Shown here piece by piece: positions 6,431 to 15,027 of a stretch of 35,475 bases of DNA (the first letter of the stretch is position 1; each line of letters begins with the position of its first letter). The notes below the pieces were generated by a model that searched no databases, was not told the DNA's origin, and saw only the letters and a list, made by a program, of their open reading frames with translations. Origin of the DNA: a candidate division WOR-1 bacterium RIFOXYB2_FULL_37_13. Its GTDB lineage: Bacteria > Margulisbacteria > WOR-1 > XYC2-FULL-46-14 > XYC2-FULL-37-10. Made by a program: the position numbers and the translations under genes. The stretch lies in NCBI GenBank assembly GCA_001771535.1, contig MEUB01000035.1, positions 1-35,475 on the forward strand, given 5' to 3'.

Positions 6431-7648
6431 TTAGCTGAACGCTGTTTCGCCGTGTTGCGCAATATCAAGCCCGATATTCTCTTCCGCCTCTTTTGCTCTA
6501 AGAGAAAATATCGCATCAATAACTTTGGCAAGGATAAAACTTACAATAAAAGCAAAGAGAGCAACTACGGCTACTGTAAAAGCTTGAATCCCAAACAATC
6601 CAGGATTTCCAAAAAACAACCCGTCAGCACCTGCTGAATTTATAGCTTTTTCTGCAAATAACCCCGTTGCCAAAGCTCCAAAAATTCCACCCATTCCGTG
6701 GCAGGCAAAAACATCTAGTGAATCATCCAACCCGCTTTTTGTACGAATAAGTATTGCGTAGTAGGAAATTACAGCCGCAACAGCCCCAATCACTATTGCA
6801 GACAGCGGACTTACAAATCCTGAAGCAGGAGTAATTGCAACAAGCCCTACAACAGCCCCAGTTGCCAAACCCAAGACGCTTGGTCTTTTGTGAATCCAGC
6901 TTACAACCATCCAAGCAAGAGCCGCAGAAGCTGCCGCAGTATTTGTTACAACAAAAGCTGAAACCGCAAGCCCGTTTGCCGCCAATGCTGATCCACCGTT
7001 AAAGCCAAACCATCCAAACCATAAAAGAAAAGCACCTAAAACTGTAAGAGGAATATTTGAAGGCTCCATTGGAGTTTTGCCATATCCTTTGCGTTTTCCA
7101 ATAACCATCGCCATAGAAAGAGCAGAAATCCCTGCTGTTATGTGAACAACAGTTCCACCTGCAAAATCAAGTGCCCCCATATTTCTAAGCCAACCGCCAA
7201 TTCCCCATACCCAGTGAGCAACAGGGGCATAAACAAATGTTGACCATAATAATATGTATAATAAGAAGCTTCCAAAACTTATTCTTTCAACAAAGGCTCC
7301 GGTGATAAGCGCAGGAGTTATTACGGCAAAAGCAAGTTGGAAAACCATAAAAGCAAGATGTGGAATTGTGGCAGCATATCCGGCATTAGCCTCTTGTCCC
7401 ACCCCATTTAACCCAAGCCAGTTTAAGCCACCAATAAGGCCAGCATGATCAGTTCCAAATGATAATGAATATCCATAAAGAACCCATTGGACAGATATTA
7501 ACGCAAGAATTGAAACAGAAAGCATAAGAGTTGAAAGTATATTTTTACGCCTCACCATTCCCGCGTAAAAAAATCCCAGCGCCGGTGTCATCATAATAAC
7601 AAGCGCGGTAGAAATTAAAACCCAAGCAGTATCTCCAGCATTTATCAT
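6431..7648 (-). CDS. amtB: Ammonium transporter
   Basis: This 405-aa, roughly eleven-span inner-membrane channel starts MINAGDTAWVLISTALVIMM. It shows the family blocks GFFYAGMVRRKN, WVWGIGGWL, ALDFAGGTVVH with the first pore histidine and preceding aspartate, WFGWFGFNGGSAL, and CHGMGGIFGALATGLFA with the second pore histidine. The trimeric channel carries ammonium or ammonia into the cytoplasm. No cleavable signal peptide is apparent, unlike E. coli AmtB. An AAGGGGGA Shine-Dalgarno precedes the start. The gene sits 15 nt after the outer-membrane protein gene and 20 nt before glnK, so all three form one operon, presumably driven by the sigma-54 promoter at 8382-8397. Confidence 0.96.
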   Translation of the reverse strand: MINAGDTAWVLISTALVIMMTPALGFFYAGMVRRKNILSTLMLSVSILALISVQWVLYGYSLSFGTDHAGLIGGLNWLGLNGVGQEANAGYAATIPHLAFMVFQLAFAVITPALITGAFVERISFGSFLLYILLWSTFVYAPVAHWVWGIGGWLRNMGALDFAGGTVVHITAGISALSMAMVIGKRKGYGKTPMEPSNIPLTVLGAFLLWFGWFGFNGGSALAANGLAVSAFVVTNTAAASAALAWMVVSWIHKRPSVLGLATGAVVGLVAITPASGFVSPLSAIVIGAVAAVISYYAILIRTKSGLDDSLDVFACHGMGGIFGALATGLFAEKAINSAGADGLFFGNPGLFGIQAFTVAVVALFAFIVSFILAKVIDAIFSLRAKEAEENIGLDIAQHGETAFS

Positions 7649-7663
7649 TTTATTTTCCCCCTT

Positions 7664-8335
7664 TTATATATTTATATCCAACTGCGTAGTAAATGTTGGT
7701 TTTGCGCCATTGTTGTAAGTGCCATATCCAAATATCACGGAAGTATTTCCTGAAAACATCCAAGAAACTCCGTAGAATGTTGCGCCCAAGGCTGATTTTG
7801 TGCCTGCATAATCAACACATGCCCACAATTTATCATTTATAACTTTGTCCCAAGTTAAAATTAAACCAGCGTTTTCATTAACACCCAAAACTTTATCATT
7901 TCCTGAAAAATATCCTGCGGTAAGCCTTCCTACAACTGGCAATGTTTTTGCGACAACTCCATACAAAACATTTTGATCCGTAACTCCTGTTTGAGTACCA
8001 AAACCATAGCCTCCAACCGCAAAAGAAGGAATTACTTCTTTTTCCGCTATTCCATATTTAGCATTAAAAGCAAAAGGGCTTTGCTGGGGAAGAAACACGT
8101 CAATTCCGATCTCAAGACCCGAAACCAATCCATAAGTTAATCCCAAATCCGTAGGAAATGCGTACCCCCCATCAATTGGCCCCTCCTGTGTAAAATAGTT
8201 ATCTATGCCAAAATGCAGAACTCCTACCCCCTGGATATCCGTTGAAGGGTTCCATATCTGCGTGGACGGCGTCGCAAAAGATGCCCCAATCAGCAAACAA
8301 ACAAGAACCATGGAAACAAATAATTTACAAAACAT
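7664..8335 (-). CDS. Putative outer-membrane beta-barrel protein of the amtB operon
   Basis: The 223-aa product starts MFCKLFVSMVLVCLLIGASF with a clear signal peptide, cleaved near SFA/TPST. The mature part is a series of short alternating amphipathic strands rich in Gly, Tyr and Phe (LGLTYGLVSGLEIGIDVFLP, AVGGYGFGTQTG, VIFGYGTYNNG), as expected for a small barrel of about ten to twelve strands. No catalytic motif is seen. An open frame extends to 8398, but those codons overlap the sigma-54 promoter; ATG 8335 has an AGGAGAGG site and is the right start. As first gene of the amtB-glnK operon it probably serves ammonium or other nitrogen uptake across the outer membrane, which is inference from context. 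Confidence 0.72.
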   Translation of the reverse strand: MFCKLFVSMVLVCLLIGASFATPSTQIWNPSTDIQGVGVLHFGIDNYFTQEGPIDGGYAFPTDLGLTYGLVSGLEIGIDVFLPQQSPFAFNAKYGIAEKEVIPSFAVGGYGFGTQTGVTDQNVLYGVVAKTLPVVGRLTAGYFSGNDKVLGVNENAGLILTWDKVINDKLWACVDYAGTKSALGATFYGVSWMFSGNTSVIFGYGTYNNGAKPTFTTQLDINI

Positions 8336-8381
8336 ATTTTCTATCCTCTCCTTTATTTTTTTAACTATCCACCCGTTAAGC

Positions 8382-8397
8382 AGCAATTTTCCTGCCA
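8382..8397 (-). promoter_or_regulatory. Sigma-54 (-24/-12) promoter of the OMP-amtB-glnK operon
   Basis: The reverse strand reads TGGCAGGAAAATTGCT. This has the invariant GG and GC dinucleotides 10 nt apart and nearly the whole consensus (TGGCAC-N5-TTGCW). GG is at 8396-8395 and GC at 8384-8383, placing the transcript start near 8371 and the Shine-Dalgarno and ATG 8335 just downstream. The matching activator is encoded at 4435-5952. Confidence 0.75.
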
Positions 8398-8422
8398 ATA
8401 TAAAAAGAGGGGATTAAATACG

Positions 8423-8464
8423 TTTTTGTAGAACAATAAACAAGTCAAGCTACTTTTTTGTAGA
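8423..8464. repeat. Direct repeat TTTTTGTAGA, two copies 32 bp apart
   Basis: TTTTTGTAGA occurs at 8423-8432 and 8455-8464, with starts 32 bp apart (about three helical turns) and on the same face of the DNA, upstream of the sigma-54 promoter. The first copy overlaps the TGT-N10-ACA site. The repeats may help position the activator hexamer or a second regulator. Confidence 0.4.
8427..8442. promoter_or_regulatory. NifA-type upstream activator site TGT-N10-ACA
   Basis: TGTAGAACAATAAACA matches the NifA enhancer consensus TGT-N10-ACA exactly. It is centred about 64 nt upstream of the predicted sigma-54 start, closer than the typical -100 to -150. In AT-rich DNA a chance match is possible, but it lies in the intergenic stretch where the NifA-like activator is expected to bind. 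Confidence 0.45.
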
Positions 8465-8540
8465 TTTTTTATAGCAAAAAGCAAGGCAACAGCATTTCCG
8501 TTTGAGAGCTTTGATTACAGAAAATTGAGACAGAAAAACC

Positions 8541-8753
8541 TTAGGAGTTTGTCAAGAAGCCCACATCTAAAACCACCTGTCTTGAAAAATCTACGGGGAC
8601 AAAAAAACAGGCAGAGGGAGCAGCCTTAGTCAGATAAATATTCAAAGGATTATCTCTTTGTTGTAATATAAATCCATAGCTTGTATCTCCAGTCAATTTT
8701 TTGGCATAAAATCGTCCTTGCGGACTTGTTTTTATCATATTATTAATTTCCAT
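8541..8753 (-). CDS. Small hypothetical protein (70 aa)
   Basis: The protein starts MEINNMIKTSPQGRFYAKKL and has no signal peptide, membrane segment or recognisable motif. An AGGATGGA Shine-Dalgarno lies at a suitable distance before the ATG, which supports translation. It follows the 571-aa unknown gene on the same strand after 52 nt, so the two may be cotranscribed. Its content (TKAAPSACFFVPVDFSRQVV) looks like a small beta-rich domain, but no family is recognised. The call rests on the ribosome binding site and gene spacing alone. Confidence 0.5.
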   Translation of the reverse strand: MEINNMIKTSPQGRFYAKKLTGDTSYGFILQQRDNPLNIYLTKAAPSACFFVPVDFSRQVVLDVGFLTNS

Positions 8754-8805
8754 AAATAATATCCATCCTATTTTAAAAAATTAGAAGACAAAACATCTCT
8801 TTTTT

Positions 8806-10521
8806 TTAAATTCTAAGAACACTAGGAATTTCATAACTTCCAAAAACCATCGCTTCTCTAGGAAGTTCATTAAGAGTAAGCAGATGCTCGCTCCATACGC
8901 TATCAGTTAAAGGACCTATGCTGCTAGGAACAAGTTGCCGGCTCCAACCCTCTGCAAAAGCCATTTCCGGAGCAGTAATTTTCATTTGAACTCCATTACC
9001 ATTTTCTAAAGTAACTTCCGTATCTGCCATAACGGTAGCCCATGTATACCAGTTCTTTTTTCCAAGATTATTCCACTCAAAAGAAGTGGCAATAACATTA
9101 GGATCTTCATCTAATTCACAAAAGGCTTGCAGATGAGCTTTTTTTTCACTGTTATAATCAATAAAATTTTTCTTGCCTAAAGACACATCAGCAATATAGC
9201 TCAAAGACTCTTCAATCCCATCATAAGGAAGCACAAAAGATAATGAATAATCAGAAAATCCATCCTCTAATTTTGTTATAATATTTTCAGCTTTTATCAT
9301 TTTTATCCAAAATTCAATAGACGCCTTCTCTATGTAAACATGTTGAGCTCTTTCATTAAAGAAACTGGATATAGGCCCCAAAAACGGTTTTTTTGCCATT
9401 AAAGAATTTATTGAAGCAGCATGAGTAAGACCAACAGCAGCCGCGTTATAACTTCTCAAGCTGGAAAGAGGTAAGCCCGCTACCATACAATCTCGGGCAA
9501 TTCTATCAGACATTAAAATTTCCAGAGAAGCGCCAACCATTACATCTGAATAAGCTTGCCTCAAAGCCCCTTCATTTTTGAATCTTTCCAAAAGCCCTGG
9601 AACCCTTTCTGTAAAAAAGTTAACAGGTGTTTTAGCGTATCCATAAATAGTTGGATGCATTCTTATTCTCCTTAAAACAGCCTCTTCATCAAAACTTTCT
9701 TCCAGTGTCAGAGTAGATTTCATATCATCAATTACCTTTGCCCAAAGAGTAAACCGTCTACCCATCCCTTCAAACGCGATACCGTATCTATTTATTTTCG
9801 GAAGATTATTTTTTTGTGCCATTGATAAAACCAACTCTCTTGTAACTGCCTTGCCATTCTTAACCAAATCAACGATTGTCGGAAGATCAGGCTCGCCGGT
9901 AAGCGCGTAATAAAAGTTATAAATTTTTTCCCAATTGTTAAAAAGCTGAGAATTCTTTCTTAAAATCGCAACCAGCTCTTCCATTACTTCAAAATCAAAA
10001 AGGTAATTGCTAATTGATTGAGCATAAGAAGAATCCAGGCTAATATCAGCCGCCCCCATTGACAGCAGTGTCATTGCTTGAAAGTATTTTTGCAATATTT
10101 CGGTCTTTTCATAATGTCCTACCGGTTTCGCGGACGCATCTTCTCTAATTCTGCCGGCTCTTGCAACCGCAGCTTTCGTAACACCTTTATCAGAACCTAT
10201 CAAGTTCAAAACAGCTCCTAAAAATTCTTTGGTCCCGTCTTTTTGCGCCAAATCATACATATGTTCAATTGTATCTTCTAAAAGCGGACTTAAAGTATTT
10301 TCTTCTCTAATCATAACAATTTTTTTATGCCTTAATGTAATAGCAGTCATCATATGTGAAACAGGAAGAAATAACGATTCCCCCGCATCCAAACGATCTT
10401 TTACAAAAGTTTGAGGCCCGCATGCGCTATCTGCAAAAAAACCTCCGTCAGAAGAAGCTTTAACCACAGGACGCCTAAACACCTGGCTCACCACTTTATA
10501 TCCGCCAATCGCATTTGTCAT
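8806..10521 (-). CDS. Hypothetical protein (571 aa), possibly DUF3160-like
   Basis: A long intact frame beginning MTNAIGGYKVVSQVFRRPVV after an AAGGGGAT Shine-Dalgarno. It lacks a signal peptide and membrane spans. Composition is that of a mostly helical cytoplasmic protein; segments such as EKIYNFYYALTGEPDLPTIV followed by GIAFEGMGRRFTLWAKVIDD faintly recall the order of blocks in DUF3160 proteins. That resemblance is weak and should not be treated as identification. The last 150 residues are more beta-rich (FEWNNLGKKNWYTWATVMAD, EVTLENGNGVQMKI). It lies between the nitrogen operon and the divergent lptD gene. Function is unknown; the 70-aa gene downstream may be its partner. Confidence 0.72.
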   Translation of the reverse strand: MTNAIGGYKVVSQVFRRPVVKASSDGGFFADSACGPQTFVKDRLDAGESLFLPVSHMMTAITLRHKKIVMIREENTLSPLLEDTIEHMYDLAQKDGTKEFLGAVLNLIGSDKGVTKAAVARAGRIREDASAKPVGHYEKTEILQKYFQAMTLLSMGAADISLDSSYAQSISNYLFDFEVMEELVAILRKNSQLFNNWEKIYNFYYALTGEPDLPTIVDLVKNGKAVTRELVLSMAQKNNLPKINRYGIAFEGMGRRFTLWAKVIDDMKSTLTLEESFDEEAVLRRIRMHPTIYGYAKTPVNFFTERVPGLLERFKNEGALRQAYSDVMVGASLEILMSDRIARDCMVAGLPLSSLRSYNAAAVGLTHAASINSLMAKKPFLGPISSFFNERAQHVYIEKASIEFWIKMIKAENIITKLEDGFSDYSLSFVLPYDGIEESLSYIADVSLGKKNFIDYNSEKKAHLQAFCELDEDPNVIATSFEWNNLGKKNWYTWATVMADTEVTLENGNGVQMKITAPEMAFAEGWSRQLVPSSIGPLTDSVWSEHLLTLNELPREAMVFGSYEIPSVLRI

Positions 10522-10600
10522 ATTTCTTCTATCCCCTTAGTTTATATTAATCTTTAGAAACCTCTTTTTTATTATCCGAAAAACAAAAAGCAAATTTCAC

Positions 10601-12919
10601 ATGAATAAAATTTTTAGTACTGATATAATTCCATATGTGAAAAAGATTCTGCCGATAATAATATTTTTTATAGTTTTTACCTGCGCTTTGGCGTCGGCTG
10701 AAGAAAAAATACCAGTCAAAATAAAAGCGGATAAATTAAAATACATAGAAAATTCCAGCTTAGTTGAAGCATCGGGCTCTGTTGAAGTAAAATTCAAAGA
10801 AATAACAATTTTCGCGGATCAATTGGTTCTGGACTCAAAAACAAACATAGTAACCGCGGAAGGCAATGTCAGAATAAAAGGGTTAGATTATACTGCCGTA
10901 GCTTCCGATGTAACTTACGGAATAAAAAATGAAACATCTTCATATAATGATTTTAAAACAATCCTTTACCCTCAAAATATCAAAGGGGGACTTTTTCTTT
11001 CCGCAAAACATATAGATGATGAAAAGACTAAAATATTAGGCAATGAGGGGGAAGTTACAACCTGCGATTATGAACATCCGCACTATTTTACGACATCAAA
11101 AAAAGTTGAATATTATCCGGATGATAAAATTATAGGTTACAACGTTACTTTTTATGTGCTTGATGTTCCCATTTTTTGGAGCCCCTACATTATTTACGAC
11201 CTTAAACGCAAAGGGAAAAGAAATTGGTCAATCGGACATAACGAGGTGGAGGGAGATTTTATAAAAACTTCATGGGATTATCCTTATGGTCAAATATTTT
11301 TAGACGAAATGACAAAAAAAAGTTTTGGCCAAGGCCTTACCTATTATTACAAAAATGCGAATTATTCCGGAGATGCCTATCTTTATCACATAGATGAGGC
11401 AGACACCCATCTTTCCGATTACGTGTTCAAATTAAACCACTCCATAGGATTAACCCCTCAAACAAAACTTGGGCTAAATCATATATCAAACGCCATCTAC
11501 CAGGTTCCTCAGGGGAGGCTTAATCAGTCCACGTATAAATTGACCTTTGACCATACAAGCGACAGGAGTCTGAATTCTTCTTTGGATGTATACGACAATC
11601 GCCAGGGAAATCAGGAACAGGTCAATTTTCAGACAAGATATTCAAAAAATACGCAAAATACTGCCTATAACTTCAATTTAAACCAGAACAAAACAGATCC
11701 AAGAACAATTAGAATCTCCGAAAGACTATCTCACACTCAAAATATTTTTTCAGATAAGACAAAATTAAATTTTAATGCCGATTACCAGTGTTATATCCAA
11801 AATGCCGGTGAATACGGCAATGAATTATTAACTCCAAACTTTGAAATATCTCATTTTGAAGATTTCTACAATGTAAAATATACGGAAAACTGGCGTATGG
11901 ATATTGACCGCGAGTTATATGCTAACGATAGCAGTGACACTTATATTGAATCACAGCCGGAAATTACAATCAACTTCAATCCTGTCGACCTGAACCTTTT
12001 CAACCTCTCTTCTTCCTTGGGTTACGGGTGGTTTCATGAGGTAGCCTATGTACCAAGCATAGCCAGAAACAGGGACTACTCAACCTCAAGATACAAGACA
12101 TCGCTTAATGCTGTCAAAACAATTCCCGCAGGACCTGGGACAACAATCAATCTCAACGCGGGCTTAGACCAGTTTCTATACGAACCCGGAGACGCATTAA
12201 ATTCTTTCAGGGAAGGGTATGCGCTTGTCTCGCAAGGATATAATTTCTTTAGAAACAACCTGAATTACAATAGAGGAATATCAGACGGCAATTCGCCTTT
12301 CTTTTTTGACAAAATATCCACAAGATATAATAATATAAAAGACTTGATGGTTTTCTATTATTCAAATAACTTCGAGTGGCGAAATGAATGCGGTTTTAAC
12401 TATGAAACAAGAAAATATTTCAATTACGACACAAACTTAATGTTAAATCCTATTGACGCGGCAAGCTTAAATTTTAGGTCAGGCTTTGATATTGAAAATC
12501 AAAAATATATTGATTTGATATCTACCGCAAAGTTATCGCCTTTACAAAAATTAACAATAGAATTGTCTACTGTTAACGATCTCAACCTTGGAGGTTTAAA
12601 ACAAGGCAATTGTCTGATAAACTTGGAAACAGCAAGTGAAAAAGACTGGAAAAACCATTGGAATTTCAAGCTTGGGTATGTTTATGATACAACTATAAAA
12701 GATTTTAAGCCGGTTGATTTAATGGTAATAAAAGATTTACACTGTTGGGAAGTTAAATATACATATTCAGATTATAAAAAAGAATTCAGTTTTATTTTTA
12801 CCCTTAAAGCTTTTCCTTACGAACCTTTTGGCTATTCCGGAGGGCGCGGATTTTATTTTGACAGTTTTGAAAAAGCTCTGCAAAAAGAGGTTATAAATGA
12901 ATCTCCAACCCGTTACTAG
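10601..12919 (+). CDS. lptD: LPS-assembly outer-membrane protein LptD (OstA)
   Basis: The 772-aa product has a signal peptide (residues ~13-33, ending ALASA/EEK). An LptA/OstA-like beta-jellyroll follows (residues ~36-130; KIKADKLKYIENSSLVEASG, VTAEGNVRIKG), then a large C-terminal barrel full of alternating aromatic strands. The closing block CWEVKYTYSDYKKEFSFIFT...LKAFP is typical of LptD ends. Cysteines are present after the jellyroll (TTCDYEHPHYF) and near the end, as in disulfide-linked LptD. The protein inserts lipopolysaccharide into the outer leaflet, so the organism most likely makes LPS. Length is close to the family's 750-800. No Shine-Dalgarno is apparent. Its last 23 nt overlap the lipoprotein gene, so they are coupled. 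Confidence 0.88.
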   Translation: MNKIFSTDIIPYVKKILPIIIFFIVFTCALASAEEKIPVKIKADKLKYIENSSLVEASGSVEVKFKEITIFADQLVLDSKTNIVTAEGNVRIKGLDYTAVASDVTYGIKNETSSYNDFKTILYPQNIKGGLFLSAKHIDDEKTKILGNEGEVTTCDYEHPHYFTTSKKVEYYPDDKIIGYNVTFYVLDVPIFWSPYIIYDLKRKGKRNWSIGHNEVEGDFIKTSWDYPYGQIFLDEMTKKSFGQGLTYYYKNANYSGDAYLYHIDEADTHLSDYVFKLNHSIGLTPQTKLGLNHISNAIYQVPQGRLNQSTYKLTFDHTSDRSLNSSLDVYDNRQGNQEQVNFQTRYSKNTQNTAYNFNLNQNKTDPRTIRISERLSHTQNIFSDKTKLNFNADYQCYIQNAGEYGNELLTPNFEISHFEDFYNVKYTENWRMDIDRELYANDSSDTYIESQPEITINFNPVDLNLFNLSSSLGYGWFHEVAYVPSIARNRDYSTSRYKTSLNAVKTIPAGPGTTINLNAGLDQFLYEPGDALNSFREGYALVSQGYNFFRNNLNYNRGISDGNSPFFFDKISTRYNNIKDLMVFYYSNNFEWRNECGFNYETRKYFNYDTNLMLNPIDAASLNFRSGFDIENQKYIDLISTAKLSPLQKLTIELSTVNDLNLGGLKQGNCLINLETASEKDWKNHWNFKLGYVYDTTIKDFKPVDLMVIKDLHCWEVKYTYSDYKKEFSFIFTLKAFPYEPFGYSGGRGFYFDSFEKALQKEVINESPTRY

Positions 12920-13565
12920 AATTTGGCTGTTGCTTTTTGCGTTAACAATCCTGTTGACATCAGGCTGTTCACGCACAGTTACACAAATGCCGACGCGCAG
13001 CAATGAACTCAAAATGGAAATTGAATTAAACGGAACAGCAGATGTTCAAAATAATCGTTATTTTGTTATTTTTTCAACAACGGAATCCTATCAAATTCCC
13101 CTGCCTCCCCCAAACAGCCTAGATGAATTTTTGGAGCCGGGAGATGACCCTCAGCCGGGAACTACTACAAAAGAGGGATACTATGCCAAATATTATTCAA
13201 CATGGTCAGGATATGTAGTAATTGATAACTTTGGCTATACTTTTGTAAAAGGTCCATTTCTCTTAAATACGCAGGCATCAAGAGAAACTATTGCAAATTT
13301 AGGAGATCTTTCAAACAAACTGAGTTTCATCATAAATTTGGAAACAATATTCGGTTCAAATATTCCCAATAATGTATATTTTGACATAGTAACAGTCAGT
13401 TACCCGCCTAATTTAAAGAAAGTTCCGCAGGATATAATATCCCCCCCAACTTACAAATTTGAAACAATAAGCGGCACTATCCTTCCTAAAAGTGATGTAG
13501 ATGACCCAAGCTCCAATATAACTCCTTCTTTGAACATAATAAATTGGACGGTTACTTTAGAATGA
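12897..13565 (+). CDS. Putative lipoprotein between lptD and lnt
   Basis: A 222-aa protein with a type II signal peptide: a basic start (MNLQPVTR), a hydrophobic stretch and the lipobox LTSGC with the lipidated cysteine near residue 24. No domain was recognised in the mature part; it contains a proline-rich linker (LPPPNSLDEFLEPGDDPQPG) and beta-like segments (GYVVIDNFGYTFVKGPFLLN). It overlaps lptD by 23 nt and shares an ATGA overlap with lnt, so it is translated with both. The position suggests a role in the envelope, perhaps alongside LptD (a place where LptE-like lipoproteins could be sought), but no LptE similarity is claimed. Confidence 0.75.
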   Translation: MNLQPVTRIWLLLFALTILLTSGCSRTVTQMPTRSNELKMEIELNGTADVQNNRYFVIFSTTESYQIPLPPPNSLDEFLEPGDDPQPGTTTKEGYYAKYYSTWSGYVVIDNFGYTFVKGPFLLNTQASRETIANLGDLSNKLSFIINLETIFGSNIPNNVYFDIVTVSYPPNLKKVPQDIISPPTYKFETISGTILPKSDVDDPSSNITPSLNIINWTVTLE

Positions 13566-14938
13566 ACTTTATATATGTTATTTTTTCAGGAGTATTGCTT
13601 TCAGCCGCTTTCCCAAAAGTAAATTTTTTCTTCGTGGCATGGGTAGCTCTTGTCCCATTTTTTATAGCTGTAGAAAAAAGTAAAAACGCAAAATCTGCCG
13701 CGCTTTTAGGCTTTTTATTCGGATTATCTCTTTTTAGCATAAATTTATTTTGGGTAAATACTCTTTTTCTTTATGTAGGATTTTGGGCAATATTGGGATG
13801 GGCATGCTTAATAGCTTTTCAATCAATTTATCTCTTTATTTATGCTTATATCATAAAACGCTTCGGTATAACCCTTTCTATCTGGACCGCAGTTCTTTGG
13901 GTTTTAATAGAAGCAATTAGAGGGATGGGAGATTTTGGTATTCCGGGAGGGGTTGTAGGTTATTCACAAGTTCTTTTTCTTCCTCTTATACAAATTGCTT
14001 CTTTTTCAACGGTATATGGGGTTTCATTTTTAATTATTATATTTAACATCGGCCTTGCAAAAATATTTGTTAGAAAAGAAAAGATTTCCTCCTACACTAT
14101 TTTCGGGCTCAGCTTAATTTTGATGTTTATTTCAATTGTTTTTGGTTTTTTTGAATTAGATAAAGAGACTAAATATGAAAACCATATAAAAGTTTCAATA
14201 ATCCAAGGAAATATTCCACAAGAAAAAAAACTGGATCCGCGATTTAATAATGAAAATTTTTTGATTCATAAAGAATTAACTCTAAAAGCGGCAAACAATT
14301 CTCCCCAAATTATTATATGGCCTGAAACATCAATTTTTACATATCTGCTTTATGACAAAAAATATCTTACAGAAGTAGAAGAACTGGCAAAAAAGACAAA
14401 GGCCTTCTTATTTATAGGAACTCCTCATTATGACAGGCATTATAATGTTTATAATTCAATTGCTGTTTTTTCCCAAAGCGGAGAAGTAATAGGCCGTTAC
14501 GACAAACAACACCTTGTCCCTTTTGGTGAATATCTTCCTTTTAAGCCTGTTTTATATCCAATTTTAAAAAATACCGGATATTACAACAAAGATTTTACTC
14601 CCGGGACAAAAATAAATCCCATAGAAATTATGGGCATAAAAATCGGAACTGCCATATGTTTTGAATCAACTTTTCCGTTTCTTATAAAAAAACAAACAAA
14701 AATGGGGGCCGACTTTTTTATTGTCATAACAAATGACGCGTGGTTCAAATTTTCTTCGGCTCCTTACGAACACTTTGACTATGCAATATTCAGGGCAATT
14801 GAAAATAGGAAGTTTCTCATCCAGGCTGCAAACACAGGAATTTCAGGTTTAATAGATCCGTATGGAAGGATTTTAAATAAACTTGACCTTAATAAACAAG
14901 GATATTTAACAGTAGAAATACCTGTTTTAAGCCAATAA
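13562..14938 (+). CDS. lnt: Apolipoprotein N-acyltransferase
   Basis: The 458-aa protein starts MNFIYVIFSGVLLSAAFPKV at the ATGA overlap with the lipoprotein stop (the frame runs back to 13544, but this start is better). Residues 1-200 hold about six to seven membrane spans. Residues ~210-450 form the periplasmic nitrilase-like domain with its Glu-Lys-Cys centre: the glutamate in IIWPETSIF, the QHLVPFGEYLPF block and the cysteine in IGTAICFESTFP, followed by VITNDAWF. The enzyme adds the third acyl chain to lipoproteins in the inner membrane. Finding it directly after a lipoprotein and LptD is a coherent envelope-biogenesis operon and supports a diderm cell. Confidence 0.93.
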   Translation: MNFIYVIFSGVLLSAAFPKVNFFFVAWVALVPFFIAVEKSKNAKSAALLGFLFGLSLFSINLFWVNTLFLYVGFWAILGWACLIAFQSIYLFIYAYIIKRFGITLSIWTAVLWVLIEAIRGMGDFGIPGGVVGYSQVLFLPLIQIASFSTVYGVSFLIIIFNIGLAKIFVRKEKISSYTIFGLSLILMFISIVFGFFELDKETKYENHIKVSIIQGNIPQEKKLDPRFNNENFLIHKELTLKAANNSPQIIIWPETSIFTYLLYDKKYLTEVEELAKKTKAFLFIGTPHYDRHYNVYNSIAVFSQSGEVIGRYDKQHLVPFGEYLPFKPVLYPILKNTGYYNKDFTPGTKINPIEIMGIKIGTAICFESTFPFLIKKQTKMGADFFIVITNDAWFKFSSAPYEHFDYAIFRAIENRKFLIQAANTGISGLIDPYGRILNKLDLNKQGYLTVEIPVLSQ

Positions 14939-15027
14939 ATGTGGATTTTGTAATACGCCGAATATTTTTGGTCAATGGAACTATTGCGACGAAATAATAT
15001 AAACTTTTTAAAAAGGAAATAAATATA

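Noticed and set aside
8336-8398. Longer start for the outer-membrane protein
   Set aside because: The extra codons overlap the sigma-54 promoter and would precede the signal peptide; ATG 8335 has a strong Shine-Dalgarno.
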